A stretch of 31,301 bases of DNA from Trichomonas tenax (lineage: Eukaryota; Parabasalia; Trichomonadida; Trichomonadidae): assembly GCA_023091735.1 (NCBI GenBank), contig JALKBU010000601.1, forward strand, positions 1-31,301. Reading direction: 5' to 3'. The position numbers and the translations under genes were made by a program. Below the pieces are notes generated by a model. The model made no database searches, was not told the origin of the DNA, and worked only from the letters and a program-made list of their open reading frames with translations. Below are positions 1 through 8,889 of this stretch, in pieces. Every line of letters begins with the position of its first letter. Within the stretch, counting starts at the first letter, position 1.

Positions 1-302
1 TACATATAACATCACCTCAAAAAGATAAGACCTTATCGTATGATTCATCGAGAAACATCTAATTTAATGAGGTAAAAATGGACGTTTCTAGAGCGTGTGG
101 AATTGGCAGTAGTGTAGTTGAAATGCGCATTGCCTCTAGTTTATGTATATCGACATGAAAAACGAAAAAAATATTTGGTGATGGAGATATAACTTGAAAC
201 TTTTGAAAAGTCTACACGTGAACATTATTTTTTTTGGCCTAGTTTAGCTTTTTGATGTCCACATGTAACTAGCTCACTCAATCCAGGGCAAAAATGCATG
301 GT

Positions 303-540
303 TGACCGAGTAGATATCTGGATGATTTGAATATCAAGGTGAAGAAAGTGGTTGTTAGACTATGCAGAGGACACTGGACTGTTCCTCAGGTTGAAACTAA
401 GAGTTTTGCCGAAGCTCTGACCTCAAGATTAGGGTCTGACCCGTAGCAACCTCCTGCAAGCATTCATCGAAATGGCCATCATTGTGTATACCTCACAAAT
501 TAAGCAGGGGACTTGCATCTTGTCGAACATCTGGGTATAT
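303..540 (+). pseudogene. possible decayed coding fragment
   Basis: This stretch is visibly richer in G and C than its AT-rich flanks. From 306 one frame stays open for 47 codons (reading VKKVVVRLCRGHW in the middle), hits a TAG, and then continues with one more stop to about 540. No family is recognised. It could be a relic of a gene or mobile element, or a chance open frame. The rest of 1-941 is AT-rich with nothing recognisable. Confidence 0.2.
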
Positions 541-941
541 TAGAATCATATAATTTTTGTTTTATATTTTACAAGTAGCTTATACTAAATTTATAGGTTA
601 TTTAAATTGTTTTAAAAATTCAGCACTCCTTAATCAATAATTTAGAATATTAAACACTGATAATATTTTTGTATATAATTCATGTGCAACGATACATAGA
701 TCATTTTAAATAATAGAAGTATCTTGAAGAATAGAATTTATATTAGATTTATTCACCAAAAAGATGAAAATATATATTTTGCCATGTAAATTATATTTCT
801 GACTAAAAGAGAATTCTCTGAAAAATGTCATAAAGAGCACTATTTGTTGAAAGAGACTTAAATAAATCGTTTAAAACAATACAAACAACGAAATACAAAC
901 AGTTTTTTTTTTGGAATAAACTAGAAATAAATTTCATATCA

Positions 942-2135
942 TCAAAGAGTTATGATTTTGTCTGAAGCAAGGAGTGAAAAGTTAATTTCAGGTGGAGGTG
1001 GCAACTCACCACCATAATCAGAATCGAGTAACTCAATTTGAATTCCAAGATCATGAAGACTATCAAGCCATCCATCAATGAATAGTCCGGTTTTTTCAAG
1101 CAACTTAGTAAATAATGAGAACGATACATCGCGTTTCTTCGTTTGCGCGAGTTCAAGTAATTTGACATTCATTTGGGATTGCATTATATAGTCGTAAAGT
1201 TGATCTTTTGTCATGAAATCAAATTGCTTGAAAATTGATGTCTTAAGACGCGATCCAACACTTGGATCAAATAATTTCGAAAATATTGCTTCATCTGTTG
1301 TCCTTAAAACTTGCAAAGCAAAGCTAAGGACATAGTCATCGCATTGATATGTTTCGAAGAACAATTTCGAGTATTTTTCAATGAGATCGGTTTGGAAATT
1401 AAATCCAGACAGTTGAATAAAATTCAAGATCATATATAACACGACTGTCTTATTTTTAGAGTTCGTAGGATTCGATAATGTATCAAACAAAATTTCGACA
1501 ATTTTATCATCGTGGAATATCAATGTAAATTTAAAGTTAGTTCTAAAAACTTGAACGACAGCACATGCAACGTAAGTTCCACTTTGCTCACGTATTTTTT
1601 GAGCCAATTTTGTTGCTAATTCGGCGTCAATATTAATAAATTTAGGATAATCGATGAGAATTCTTGCAAGAAGTTCCTTTTGTGCCCATGTGCAACAGTT
1701 GTTAACAATCCAATTTTCGAAGTCGGGGATATCGCGCAGAAATTCACCACGCGTGTATTTTGCCATTGATAAGACAATTCTTAAGAAATTTCCAGATATT
1801 TGTGGATTTCTGACTTCGTTTGAACTGACAAAATCGAATATTTTGGACATGTAGACCATATTCATCATAATGGGCGACATAACGCCTGTAGTTTGCGATG
1901 TGAGAAGAACTAACGCTGATTTTAGTATCTGACTGTAATTATCTATATCGGAGTATTTATTTGTGAGCACTATATCCATCAGGATCGCCATGTTTTCTTT
2001 ATTTGTTATAAATTTGACAAATTGCGGACACGAGTTTCTGATGGCCGCCATGAGGCACGGCTCGCTAAGGACCCGGAATATCGTCGCGTCCGTTTGGCTG
2101 AGCAAGTCCAGCATTGGTTGGAAAGGTTTACTCAT
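942..2135 (-). CDS. SAPS-like (SIT4/PP6 phosphatase-associated) helical-repeat protein
   Basis: A 397-residue, probably all-helical protein. I recognise the layout of the SAPS family, the regulatory subunits of Sit4/PP6 phosphatases. Near the N terminus (about residues 17-50) a 'cannot be left to one site' type segment is followed by QFVKFITNKENMAILMDIV, which resembles the SAPS pattern of a short helix followed by N-x-x-L-x-x-FL-x-x-x-x-x-x-x-LL. After it come ALVLLTS and ISGNFLRIVLSMAKYTRGEFL, matching in order the later SAPS helices that end in a loss-of-function-sensitive FLK-type segment. The C terminus carries a proline run (ELPPPPEINF). SAPS proteins are usually longer, so this is a short or divergent member, or a generic ARM/HEAT-like protein. 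The ATG is clear. About 27 bases upstream the minus strand reads GTCACTTTCT, an initiator-like site of the trichomonad TCA-Y-T type. The family call is by eye only. Confidence 0.5.
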   Translation of the reverse strand: MSKPFQPMLDLLSQTDATIFRVLSEPCLMAAIRNSCPQFVKFITNKENMAILMDIVLTNKYSDIDNYSQILKSALVLLTSQTTGVMSPIMMNMVYMSKIFDFVSSNEVRNPQISGNFLRIVLSMAKYTRGEFLRDIPDFENWIVNNCCTWAQKELLARILIDYPKFINIDAELATKLAQKIREQSGTYVACAVVQVFRTNFKFTLIFHDDKIVEILFDTLSNPTNSKNKTVVLYMILNFIQLSGFNFQTDLIEKYSKLFFETYQCDDYVLSFALQVLRTTDEAIFSKLFDPSVGSRLKTSIFKQFDFMTKDQLYDYIMQSQMNVKLLELAQTKKRDVSFSLFTKLLEKTGLFIDGWLDSLHDLGIQIELLDSDYGGELPPPPEINFSLLASDKIITL

Positions 2136-3162
2136 AGTAATTTTTTTGATTGGTTAGAAAGTGACATTTTTTGTAGAATTGATAACGCTTTCTCGGATAG
2201 AATTTGAGACTTCAGGATTGTTCTCAGAATTTCAGTACTCTAATTAACTGCAAACATGATTAACAAGCTGCAGGTTAAATGAGATGAATGATCGCCTTAT
2301 GAACATTAATTACAATGATGACCAATAACATTTTTCCAATATGACATCATAACGTAATACATTTTTTGCCTTAAAAAATGGTGACCAATTGAGTGGATTT
2401 TGCCAAAGAATTGAGAACTTTTGCCGACCATTGTCAATTTTCTATCGTCCTTCGTCGATTTGTCAGAATGGGATCCAATACCAGCATACGATAGTAAATA
2501 CGTATGCAAAAAATTAGACCTCGTTGTGATTTAAAAAATTTGTTGAAAATGCAAAAACTCAATGTTCAGCCTTGATTTCAAGATGATAGGCATAAAATAG
2601 CATAATAAATCCGTACACGCAATAATAGTTTCTGATTTTTAATCAGAAAGCTGACATTTTTCAAAAAATTGCCTTTTCATATGGTAACTACTTCTTTATG
2701 GGTTCAAAAGGATAAAATTCTTCGCTCATATACCGTGTGGCGTGGAGCCATCCACTATTTTTATCATTCCGTCCGATATTTAATGGCAATCTTTTATTTT
2801 TCTTATTTTCAACATCAAAATACAAATGCCATACTATCCAAAACGCGAATACATGTATATGATTACATTAATCATAAAGACAATGCACCATGAACTTTCA
2901 GCTCGAAATTTTGCAAGATATGAAAGCACGAACACCAAATAATGCATCAGCAAATACTTTAAATCACTATGCAAGGCTTCAGAGCCTCATGGGGCCCCTC
3001 TATGCCCTATTTAAATTACAAAAAGTTTTTTATCATTTCAATTCCTTCACTTGATTTGGAGGGATATCAATGAATGTATCCTTTTAGCCAGTGAAGAACT
3101 AGTGTTTTGCCGTTATAAAATTCACAATTTTTTGATATTCTCGCAATTACATCATTATCAAG
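2136..3162. other. gene-poor AT-rich spacer
   Basis: No gene is supported in this 1 kb. A perfect 9-bp inverted repeat with a 3-nt loop lies at 2629-2649 (TTTCTGATT / AATCAGAAA). Short open frames here are AT-rich and show no domain. The last part (about 3030-3105) has a faint inverted repeat around CCTTCACTTG and CAGTGAAG, possibly a strongly decayed relative of the hairpins that follow. Confidence 0.5.
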
Positions 3163-3233
3163 GCACCAACAGTCAACAAACCATTGGATACGAAGAATAG
3201 CTTCCTATCTAATGGCTTATTGATTGTTGGTGT
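3163..3233. repeat. hairpin 1 (inverted repeat)
   Basis: Arms 3163-3190 and 3206-3233 start with CACCAACA and match at 23 of 27 positions when one is reverse-complemented. All four differences are transitions. The loop is about 15 nt. First clear member of the hairpin cluster. Confidence 0.75.
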
Positions 3234-3278
3234 CATCAAAGTTCGCTCAGAGCGTTCTGATTCGATTTAATTTTACAA

Positions 3279-3361
3279 TTCGACATTTTCTACGGATCTC
3301 TGAGGTTGCTAAGACATAGGATGGCCTAGCAATCTCAGAGACTCGTAGAAAATGCTATGAA
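3279..3361. repeat. hairpin 2 (inverted repeat)
   Basis: Arms of about 30-33 nt around CATTTTCTACG and TCTCTGAG, at 3283-3313 and 3324-3354, match at 26 of 30 positions in the core. All four differences are transitions. The loop is about 11 nt. Weaker pairing of TTCGAT-type sequence continues outward. Confidence 0.8.
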
Positions 3362-3394
3362 TCGAAATATTTCATTCGTCGATTTACATTACTT

Positions 3395-3469
3395 GCTTTA
3401 GCTGCCTAATAGCATGACAAATAGATAGCTTATGAGCACATGTTTGTCATCCTATTATACAGCTAAAGC
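3395..3469. repeat. hairpin 3 (inverted repeat)
   Basis: Arms 3395-3421 and 3443-3469, beginning GCTTTAGCTG and ending ATGACAAA, match at 24 of 27 positions. The loop is about 21 nt. The sequence is unrelated to the neighbouring hairpins. Confidence 0.8.
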
Positions 3470-3492
3470 GATTTACGATTTATAATTATCCG

Positions 3493-3600
3493 TTAATAAA
3501 TACCATAAAAAATGATCAATTTCTGGCACAAATTCAACATATATTCGATGTTCTGTAGAGCTTTTGTTAGAAATTGATCATTTTTGATTATATTTATTAA
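3493..3600. repeat. hairpin 4 (inverted repeat)
   Basis: Arms of about 37-39 nt share AAAAATGATCAATTTCT (17 of 17) and an outer TTAATAAATA block (10 of 10) with a small mismatch zone between. The loop is about 32 nt. Confidence 0.8.
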
Positions 3601-4729
3601 TTTTGGACAAAGTACCTACATCACACACAAGCAAACACAAAAATTACATATACAATGCCAAGATATTTGAAGAATACCCTACATAATGAAGTATAGCGAT
3701 TAACGATTTTTCTAGATCGAATATCTTTGATAATTGACCTGCTTCTTGTCCATTTCCTCCAATGCAGACATGTAGATGGCAATAATATATCATCAATATA
3801 ATATACATCAATTATAGTATAAATTTATGAGAGAAAAAGGTTTGAGAATAAATTAACATTGAGAGTGATCATAAAAATAATAATAAATAATAAAATACTA
3901 TAGTACGTGATTTAGAAGATGTTTTTATTATGGTTTAAAGTAGAAATAAAGCGATTTTTAACTTGTGAAAATATTACTGGAACATATAAAAATATCAGAA
4001 TTAATGATTGAGTAAAGAATTTTTGAATGTTTTGAAAAATCTCTCAGAAATATTGAATAACGTAAAACAATAATATACTGCATTAATAAAATGCAATATA
4101 AATAACACATTTCGCAATTGCTTTCTCAATATATTCTATGAGTCAGATTATTGTATAGTTTACATAAAATACAAACATATTTATAATGATATAATAAGCA
4201 TACTTATATTGCAGCGGCTTGTCTTTCAAAATTTGAAAAGGCTCAGAAATGTAATATGCGTTATTTGGAATGTATACTATATCCAACCATATATTTTTGA
4301 ACTTTAAAGCAGTCACTTTATTTCACTTTTTATTATCTTTTGCATTTGCAGACACTTCTGATTGATATATTCGACACTTGACGATACAATCTATTACCAC
4401 ATATGCTACCGAATATATGCCTACAATAACTAACCATAATATCCACATTTTATTTTCATTATATTTATCTCGCTTAATGTGTACTTTTTATAAGTTCATT
4501 AGCATTTTCCATATGATTATAATAGCAATATACAATAAAATTATTTTTCTAACTTTAATCAATATATGTGTCAAACAAATTATTTTACACGTCATTTACT
4601 GTCTTTTCCACGTTAATCTGTCAAAAATATTAAATTTTCTATATTTTAACATAGTAATGACTCTAATACGTTGTATATTATGATTTTAGCAATTAGCTTT
4701 ATAAACATATAAATATTACTCTTCATTTG
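3601..4729. other. AT-rich spacer inside the hairpin region
   Basis: I see no hairpin comparable to those on either side and no gene. A 101-codon open frame at 4378-4683 is extremely AT-rich (I, Y, F, N, L) with no domain, and I treat it as chance. Confidence 0.5.
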
Positions 4730-4830
4730 CAATATCTTTGTTATCTAGTCATCTTCACAGTGTAGAAACCACAAAATAATATGCTATGTGACTTCAGCAC
4801 CATCAAGATGACTAGATAACAAAGATATTG
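4730..4830. repeat. hairpin 5 (perfect 26-bp inverted repeat)
   Basis: Arms 4730-4755 and 4805-4830 (CAATATCTTTGTTATC... and its exact reverse complement) match at 26 of 26 positions. The loop is 49 nt. A further 10-bp complementarity, CAGCACCATC at 4795-4804 with GATGGTGCTG at 4871-4880, links it to hairpin 6. Confidence 0.85.
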
Positions 4831-4854
4831 ACGGAATTTCGAAAATCACTCCGA

Positions 4855-4922
4855 GTGTAAGTGATACAGGGATGGTGCTGTGGACAGTGATACCAAAGCG
4901 GCATCAGTATATCACTTACACC
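4855..4922. repeat. hairpin 6 (inverted repeat)
   Basis: Arms of about 21 nt share GTGTAAGTGATA exactly and then a GATG block. The loop is about 26 nt. Directly after it, CCTGAAA...TTTCAGG (4922-4942) forms a small 7-bp stem. Confidence 0.7.
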
Positions 4923-4970
4923 CTGAAAAACAACGTTTCAGGCAGATAATTTAATGCATTTTAAAAAGTT

Positions 4971-5053
4971 AGGTTTTCCGTCCTGCTCTCGCTGCAAAGG
5001 CCGCTAATAGGGTTTCTGAGAGGGCCTTGCCAATAGGGAAGCTCGTAAAACCT
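4971..5053. repeat. hairpin 7 (decayed inverted repeat)
   Basis: Outer arms AGGTTTTCCG (4971-4980) and CGTAAAACCT (5044-5053) pair at 9 of 10 positions. Inner pairing is patchy, including GCAA-GGCC against GGCCTTGC-type sequence. It reads as an older, eroded member of the same cluster. Confidence 0.5.
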
Positions 5054-5145
5054 ATATTTTTGAATGTTTCACATTTTTATACGAGATCAATCAGTTTTGT
5101 TTTATTATACATTTAGCTATTTTTTTTAAATCATAAAATCTCCCC

Positions 5146-5218
5146 CACTGAATGCAAATGGTGCACTAGAACTGGATCAATGTAATCACTAGTCCTAGTG
5201 CGCCATTTGCATTCAGTG
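5146..5218. repeat. hairpin 8 (inverted repeat)
   Basis: Arms 5146-5175 and 5189-5218, starting CACTGAATGCAAATGG, match at 27 of 30 positions. All three differences are transitions. The loop is 13 nt. Confidence 0.85.
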
Positions 5219-5269
5219 AAATAGAAAGTTTTAGTGAATTTTGATCATTGATTTTCATCATATTGTTAT

Positions 5270-5340
5270 ATCCCCATATTCTAAGCGACAGTGTCACTAA
5301 CATATGTTATAGGTGATGTTGTCACTGAGAATAATGGAAT
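5270..5340. repeat. hairpin 9 (imperfect, small loop)
   Basis: About 34-nt arms around ATTCTAAGCGACA and its diverged complement meet at a near-palindromic CATATG centre (5301-5306), so the loop is almost absent. Several mismatches. A smaller stem, TACTAT...ATAGTA at 5352-5387, follows. Confidence 0.6.
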
Positions 5341-5498
5341 AGAACAACTACTACTATGTTTTTTGAGAATTGGGTTCAAAAATAGTAAATAACATTGATT
5401 ATAATATGGTAATGATTGAAGAAAGGCCTGTGAAATGATGGGAATGTTAAAAACTCTTTCAAATCATAATCAAATTCGAGATTTTTTCAAAACTTCTT

Positions 5499-5576
5499 AT
5501 TTTAGTCTTCTTCTCCATACAAATGTCACCGCTGGCATGATATAGTGGAATGTGTACCAAGAAGATGATAAAAACA
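5499..5576. repeat. hairpin 10 (imperfect inverted repeat)
   Basis: Arms of about 29 nt around TTTTAGTCTTCTTC (5500-5528) pair imperfectly with 5544-5573. The loop is about 15 nt. Decayed compared with hairpins 5, 8 and 11. A 7-bp stem (TTGTTGG / CCAACAA) lies just beyond at 5584-5611. Confidence 0.55.
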
Positions 5577-5950
5577 ACGAGTTTTGTTGGTGATTCATGT
5601 TTCTCCAACAACTGTGCGTCAATAGCACATTAAGACTTGAGAAATCTAATAAAAAGACCACATATACCATTGGCACACAGTGATGGATGAATTTTTATCA
5701 GATAATTTACATTGATTTATATAATATTGTGTTTGAGTCCTTCTTCTCGTTAATGAAGCCATTGAATACATGTGAAATGACTGCAAAACCGATAAGGAGG
5801 ATAAAACACAATAATTGGACGAGTTTTGATTTTTCATCCCGCCAGATGTCAGTTGCACTATGAAACTTAAACAGTGTGATAGTAAGTTGCACTGCATTAT
5901 TACAACAAAGTATTGGCGGGAATTAATATCGATATTCTGGGTCGGTTTTG

Positions 5951-6045
5951 AAATGCTGTTCTATGCACTCCAAATTGATTCAAAAGCCAATAGAAATGTG
6001 TTTCATTGACTTTTGAATCGATTTGGAGTGCATAGAACAACATTT
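5951..6045. repeat. hairpin 11 (40-nt arms)
   Basis: Arms 5951-5990 and 6006-6045 contain TGTTCTATGCACTCCAAAT and match at 37 of 40 positions, all three differences being transitions. The loop is 15 nt. One of the best preserved members. Confidence 0.9.
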
Positions 6046-6428
6046 CCACTGTTTTTCAAGTTTTCGCCCTACCAAACATGGAACACATTTGAGACTTTGA
6101 TGTTGCGATAAAAGTATGCTATATAACTCAGATACACAATATTCGATGTGAAACTGTCTTGAGAATATATTATAATATGCAATCTTTGAGATATATACAT
6201 TGTATTAGCAAAAAAATCATACATTATTGACTCCTTAGAGTGTCAATTTTGTTGACATCACATCAACATGGAACACATTCAATATCACTAACAGAGGTCT
6301 GAAACAATTAATACATCCATCTGCAGTATATGTGATAGAAATTGTGCATGACAAAACATAAAAAACACAAATTTTTGAAATAATGTAATATTCATCAAAT
6401 TTAAAGTTCAAAATCTGTTAATCTTCAC

Positions 6429-6481
6429 ATCGAATTCATATAACAAAACTTATGTAAAACACAAGCACATATGAATTCGAT
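6429..6481. repeat. hairpin 12 (13-bp inverted repeat)
   Basis: ATCGAATTCATAT at 6429-6441 is exactly complementary to 6469-6481. Weaker pairing extends inward. The loop is about 27 nt. Confidence 0.55.
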
Positions 6482-6757
6482 CTTCAAACCTAAAATATAT
6501 GTTTAATCTAATAACAAAATTTTTAAATTACTGTGTTTACGCTATTTAATCAATGGATCAATAATATATACATCTAACCAAATACAACATTATTGTTGAA
6601 TACCTTCAATTCCATAATTTTTAAAACATTCAATTAATTAAACTTTACTAATTCATGAGCTTTCAGTAGCAACATCGCTAGACTATACCTCGACATTTTG
6701 CTAATGAGTGAAGGTCTATAATAGCTCTCATCAAAATTTGGCCTTTAACCTTAAAAA

Positions 6758-6819
6758 TTTGACGAAAAAAGACGATAGACTAAATTTGAAGAGCTCTCGG
6801 CAGTCATTTTAGCGTCAAA
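6758..6819. repeat. hairpin 13 (short, decayed)
   Basis: TTTGACGAAAAAAGAC (6758-6773) pairs with AGTCATTTTAGCGTCAAA (6802-6819), with one bulge and two mismatches. Another weak stem-like pairing lies just before it, at 6677-6725. Confidence 0.45.
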
Positions 6820-6829
6820 AAATTGCGTA

Positions 6830-6936
6830 AAATCAATTTCGACCAGCAAAAGCCATTAATCGCCTTGCTGAACGAATACATTACATTCATACATCAAGCA
6901 AGCCGATTAGTGGCTGTTGCTGATCGAAATTGATTT
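6830..6936. repeat. hairpin 14 (40-43-nt arms)
   Basis: Arms 6830-6871 and 6894-6936 start AAATCAATTTCGA and match at 36 of 40 positions. The loop is about 22 nt. In one frame the 5' arm reads INFDQQKPLIALLNEYI with no stop, so the arm could derive from coding sequence. This is suggestive only. Confidence 0.9.
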
Positions 6937-6955
6937 CAATACACAATATTCCGAC

Positions 6956-7053
6956 AAATGTGATAGGAAATGCCTGATTTCTGGCCCACAATATCCTCCT
7001 GCATGAATAGAAGCATATTGTGAGCCAGTAATCAGGCATTCCCTATCACATTT
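6956..7053. repeat. hairpin 15 (39-nt arms)
   Basis: Arms 6956-6994 and 7015-7053 start AAATGTGATAGG and match at 36 of 39 positions. The loop is 20 nt. It starts 20 bases after hairpin 14 ends. Confidence 0.9.
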
Positions 7054-7151
7054 CAAGTGATTTCGACTCTGTACTTAGAACATGGCCTAATGACATCTAC
7101 TCGATGCAAGAATGTCCTGCTCTAACTTATCCTACCAAATTACGTAACTAC

Positions 7152-7277
7152 AATTTGATATTATTCAATATTTTCAAAACTGCTCAATTTGTGAGTAGCT
7201 TCCTCCAGAAGTCTTCATGTCTAGAGGAAACCGCTCACAAATGAGCAGTTTTGAAAATATTGAATAATATCAAAATT
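7152..7277. repeat. hairpin 16 (longest, ~58-nt arms)
   Basis: Arms 7152-7209 and 7220-7277 share a 30-nt identical core running from GATATTATTCAATATT to AACTGCTCA. Another ~25 nt pairs with a single-base bulge and a few mismatches. The loop is only about 10 nt. This is the longest and most stable member and the last of the dense cluster. Confidence 0.92.
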
Positions 7278-7315
7278 TAAAAATGTTTATTCGAGCAATC
7301 AAAGGCAGAACACCG

Positions 7316-7493
7316 ACGGAGAGCCATTACAGATGACTTGTTGTAAGTAGTTGAGCCCAGATTCGGGCTCGAGGTCGCAATGTGTTCGATCGAGCACAAA
7401 GAGGGCTTCCGCTGAACAAATAATATCATATTCAGCTTCTATATCCTCTGCAATAGCGGTAGGTGTCGTATTTTTTCACCCTAATACGCAGCA
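7316..7493 (-). pseudogene. decayed coding stretch, family unknown
   Basis: On the minus strand a frame stays open for about 57 codons between a TGA near 7481 and another TGA at 7311. It includes AEDIEAEYDIICSAEALF and LEPESGLNYLQQVICNGSP, with normal-looking composition and higher GC than its flanks. No ATG begins it and no family is recognised. Upstream on the same strand (7570-7700) lie several TGACATGTAAA-type elements like those before real genes in this window, so it may be the 5' part of a dead gene. A perfect 6-bp stem (GAGCCC / GGGCTC) sits inside at 7352-7369. Confidence 0.3.
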
Positions 7494-7559
7494 AACACCA
7501 CTTTTGTTATATATAGAAATGTCAATTTTTAAATTTTTCCCTCATAAATTTTATTACAC

Positions 7560-7710
7560 CCTTTCGAAAATTACATGTCAAAAATAATTTACATCGTCAT
7601 AACATGTTTTACATGTCATAATGACAAAATTAAATTTCACAATACCTCAATTAAATTTTATGCAAATTTACCTAATCTTAAATCAATTTACATGTCAATC
7701 TGTCAATAAT
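7560..7710 (-). promoter_or_regulatory. orphan cluster of promoter-like elements
   Basis: ACATGTCA, CATGTCATAATGACA and TTTACATGTCAATCTGTCA-type words are crowded here in the same form found next to starts at 12.5, 18.6, 25.8 and 30.2 kb, but no intact gene begins nearby. The nearest candidate is the decayed stretch ending at 7493. Confidence 0.35.
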
Positions 7711-8889
7711 TGCAATAATATTTTGTTAAATATATACTGACCACATATTATAGCCACATTTCTAAATTTTAATATTAATATTAATATTTGTCATTTTAAT
7801 TATTTACGTGTCGTATTCACTTTATATTTCTTCTCTTTGTTTCTAAGCAAACATGCGCTATTATCTTAATCCATAATTATCAATATCTCTAAAACCACTT
7901 ATAAACTAATATTATGTAATATAATATCTAAATTAACATATATAATTTCTAGGTCAGATTCAACTCTTTACTAACATAGAATTATTTCCTTATTTCTACA
8001 TATATTCGAATACACATGCATGTCTACCACCATGTACCAATGTGTTATATGCACAATAACTATTATTAGAGATTTTGTGCAAGTATGCATTAACACGTTT
8101 TTACCAATTTCCAAAACAAACACTGCAAAGATCTCCATCATACTATGTTGTATCTACCTGCATACTACCAGGCTTCAGATATCATACTTCTACGTAGCAA
8201 AATGAAATCGGTGAAAAAAAATCTGAGCATTTTTCGGTTAGGTGAAAAAGTGAGCATGTTTTTTCACTTAGACTCCTTAAAACATCACCAGTTTCGCGAA
8301 ATGCAATTTTAGTTTCAGACCACTCAATTTTTTGCCAAAACTGTCGACCTGCGTACCGTTTTTCTTGACACTGATATTTTTTTAGATCGACATATCTGGG
8401 CTGTAGATAGAAGGGATATTGCCCTACAACATATTTTGCTGGATATATATAAATATGAAAATGCAGAGCAATCAGAATAATTAGCTTGGTGTATTGAGTT
8501 ATTAATTGATTTTTGTTGGAATTTATCAACTTTAGCGAGAAAAGTATGCTTTCAAGTATGTCAATAATGATGTAATTACTACACTATATGTGTGAATTTT
8601 ATGAACACAATAAATAATAGATAATCAAGTAATATTCTATTAAATTAATTCTGGCAAAGCCATATGATGTTAAACTTATAATAATTAGAAAATAATATTT
8701 GAGTTTCGATTTGAAACATTGCAATGGTTAAAAAGTTGCTTTGGCATTCACTCACGTTTATTTCATTTAACATTAAATTAGATGACATCAACATATTATA
8801 ATGGAATAAAAATTCAATAAAAACTTATTTTTTGATTAGATTAGGAAGTTCTGGCATAACATCGAAAAATGATTCATAATTCTATGATT
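7711..8889. other. AT-rich spacer
   Basis: No gene is supported. A 115-codon minus-strand frame at 8182-8529 has a hydrophobic start followed by a charged stretch (RYAGRQFWQKIEW), but no family is recognised and it sits in otherwise non-coding sequence. A run of ATTAAT repeats lies near 7775-7790. Confidence 0.4.

Noticed and set aside
2306..2893. Two short open frames (67 codons on minus, 74 codons on plus)
   Set aside because: No family, no start-site signature, AT-driven residues. They probably occur by chance.
4378..4683. 101-codon plus-strand open frame
   Set aside because: Composition is almost entirely I, Y, F, N, L and T from AT-rich DNA. There is no domain and no promoter-like element close to the ATG.
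3163..7277. Hairpins as one MITE or transposon family, or as a CRISPR array
   Set aside because: The arms differ completely between hairpins, spacing is irregular, there are no shared termini or direct repeats, and no cas or transposase gene is present.
7316..7400. Possible tRNA around GTTCGATC
   Set aside because: TGTTCGATCGAGCA resembles a T arm, but no acceptor stem, D arm or anticodon stem can be fitted. The GTGCTCGATCGAACAC palindrome explains the resemblance.
8182..8529. 115-codon minus-strand open frame with a hydrophobic start
   Set aside because: It looks like a signal peptide followed by charged sequence, but no family is recognised, and it lies between decayed sequences with no promoter-like element. 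Kept only as a remark in the spacer.
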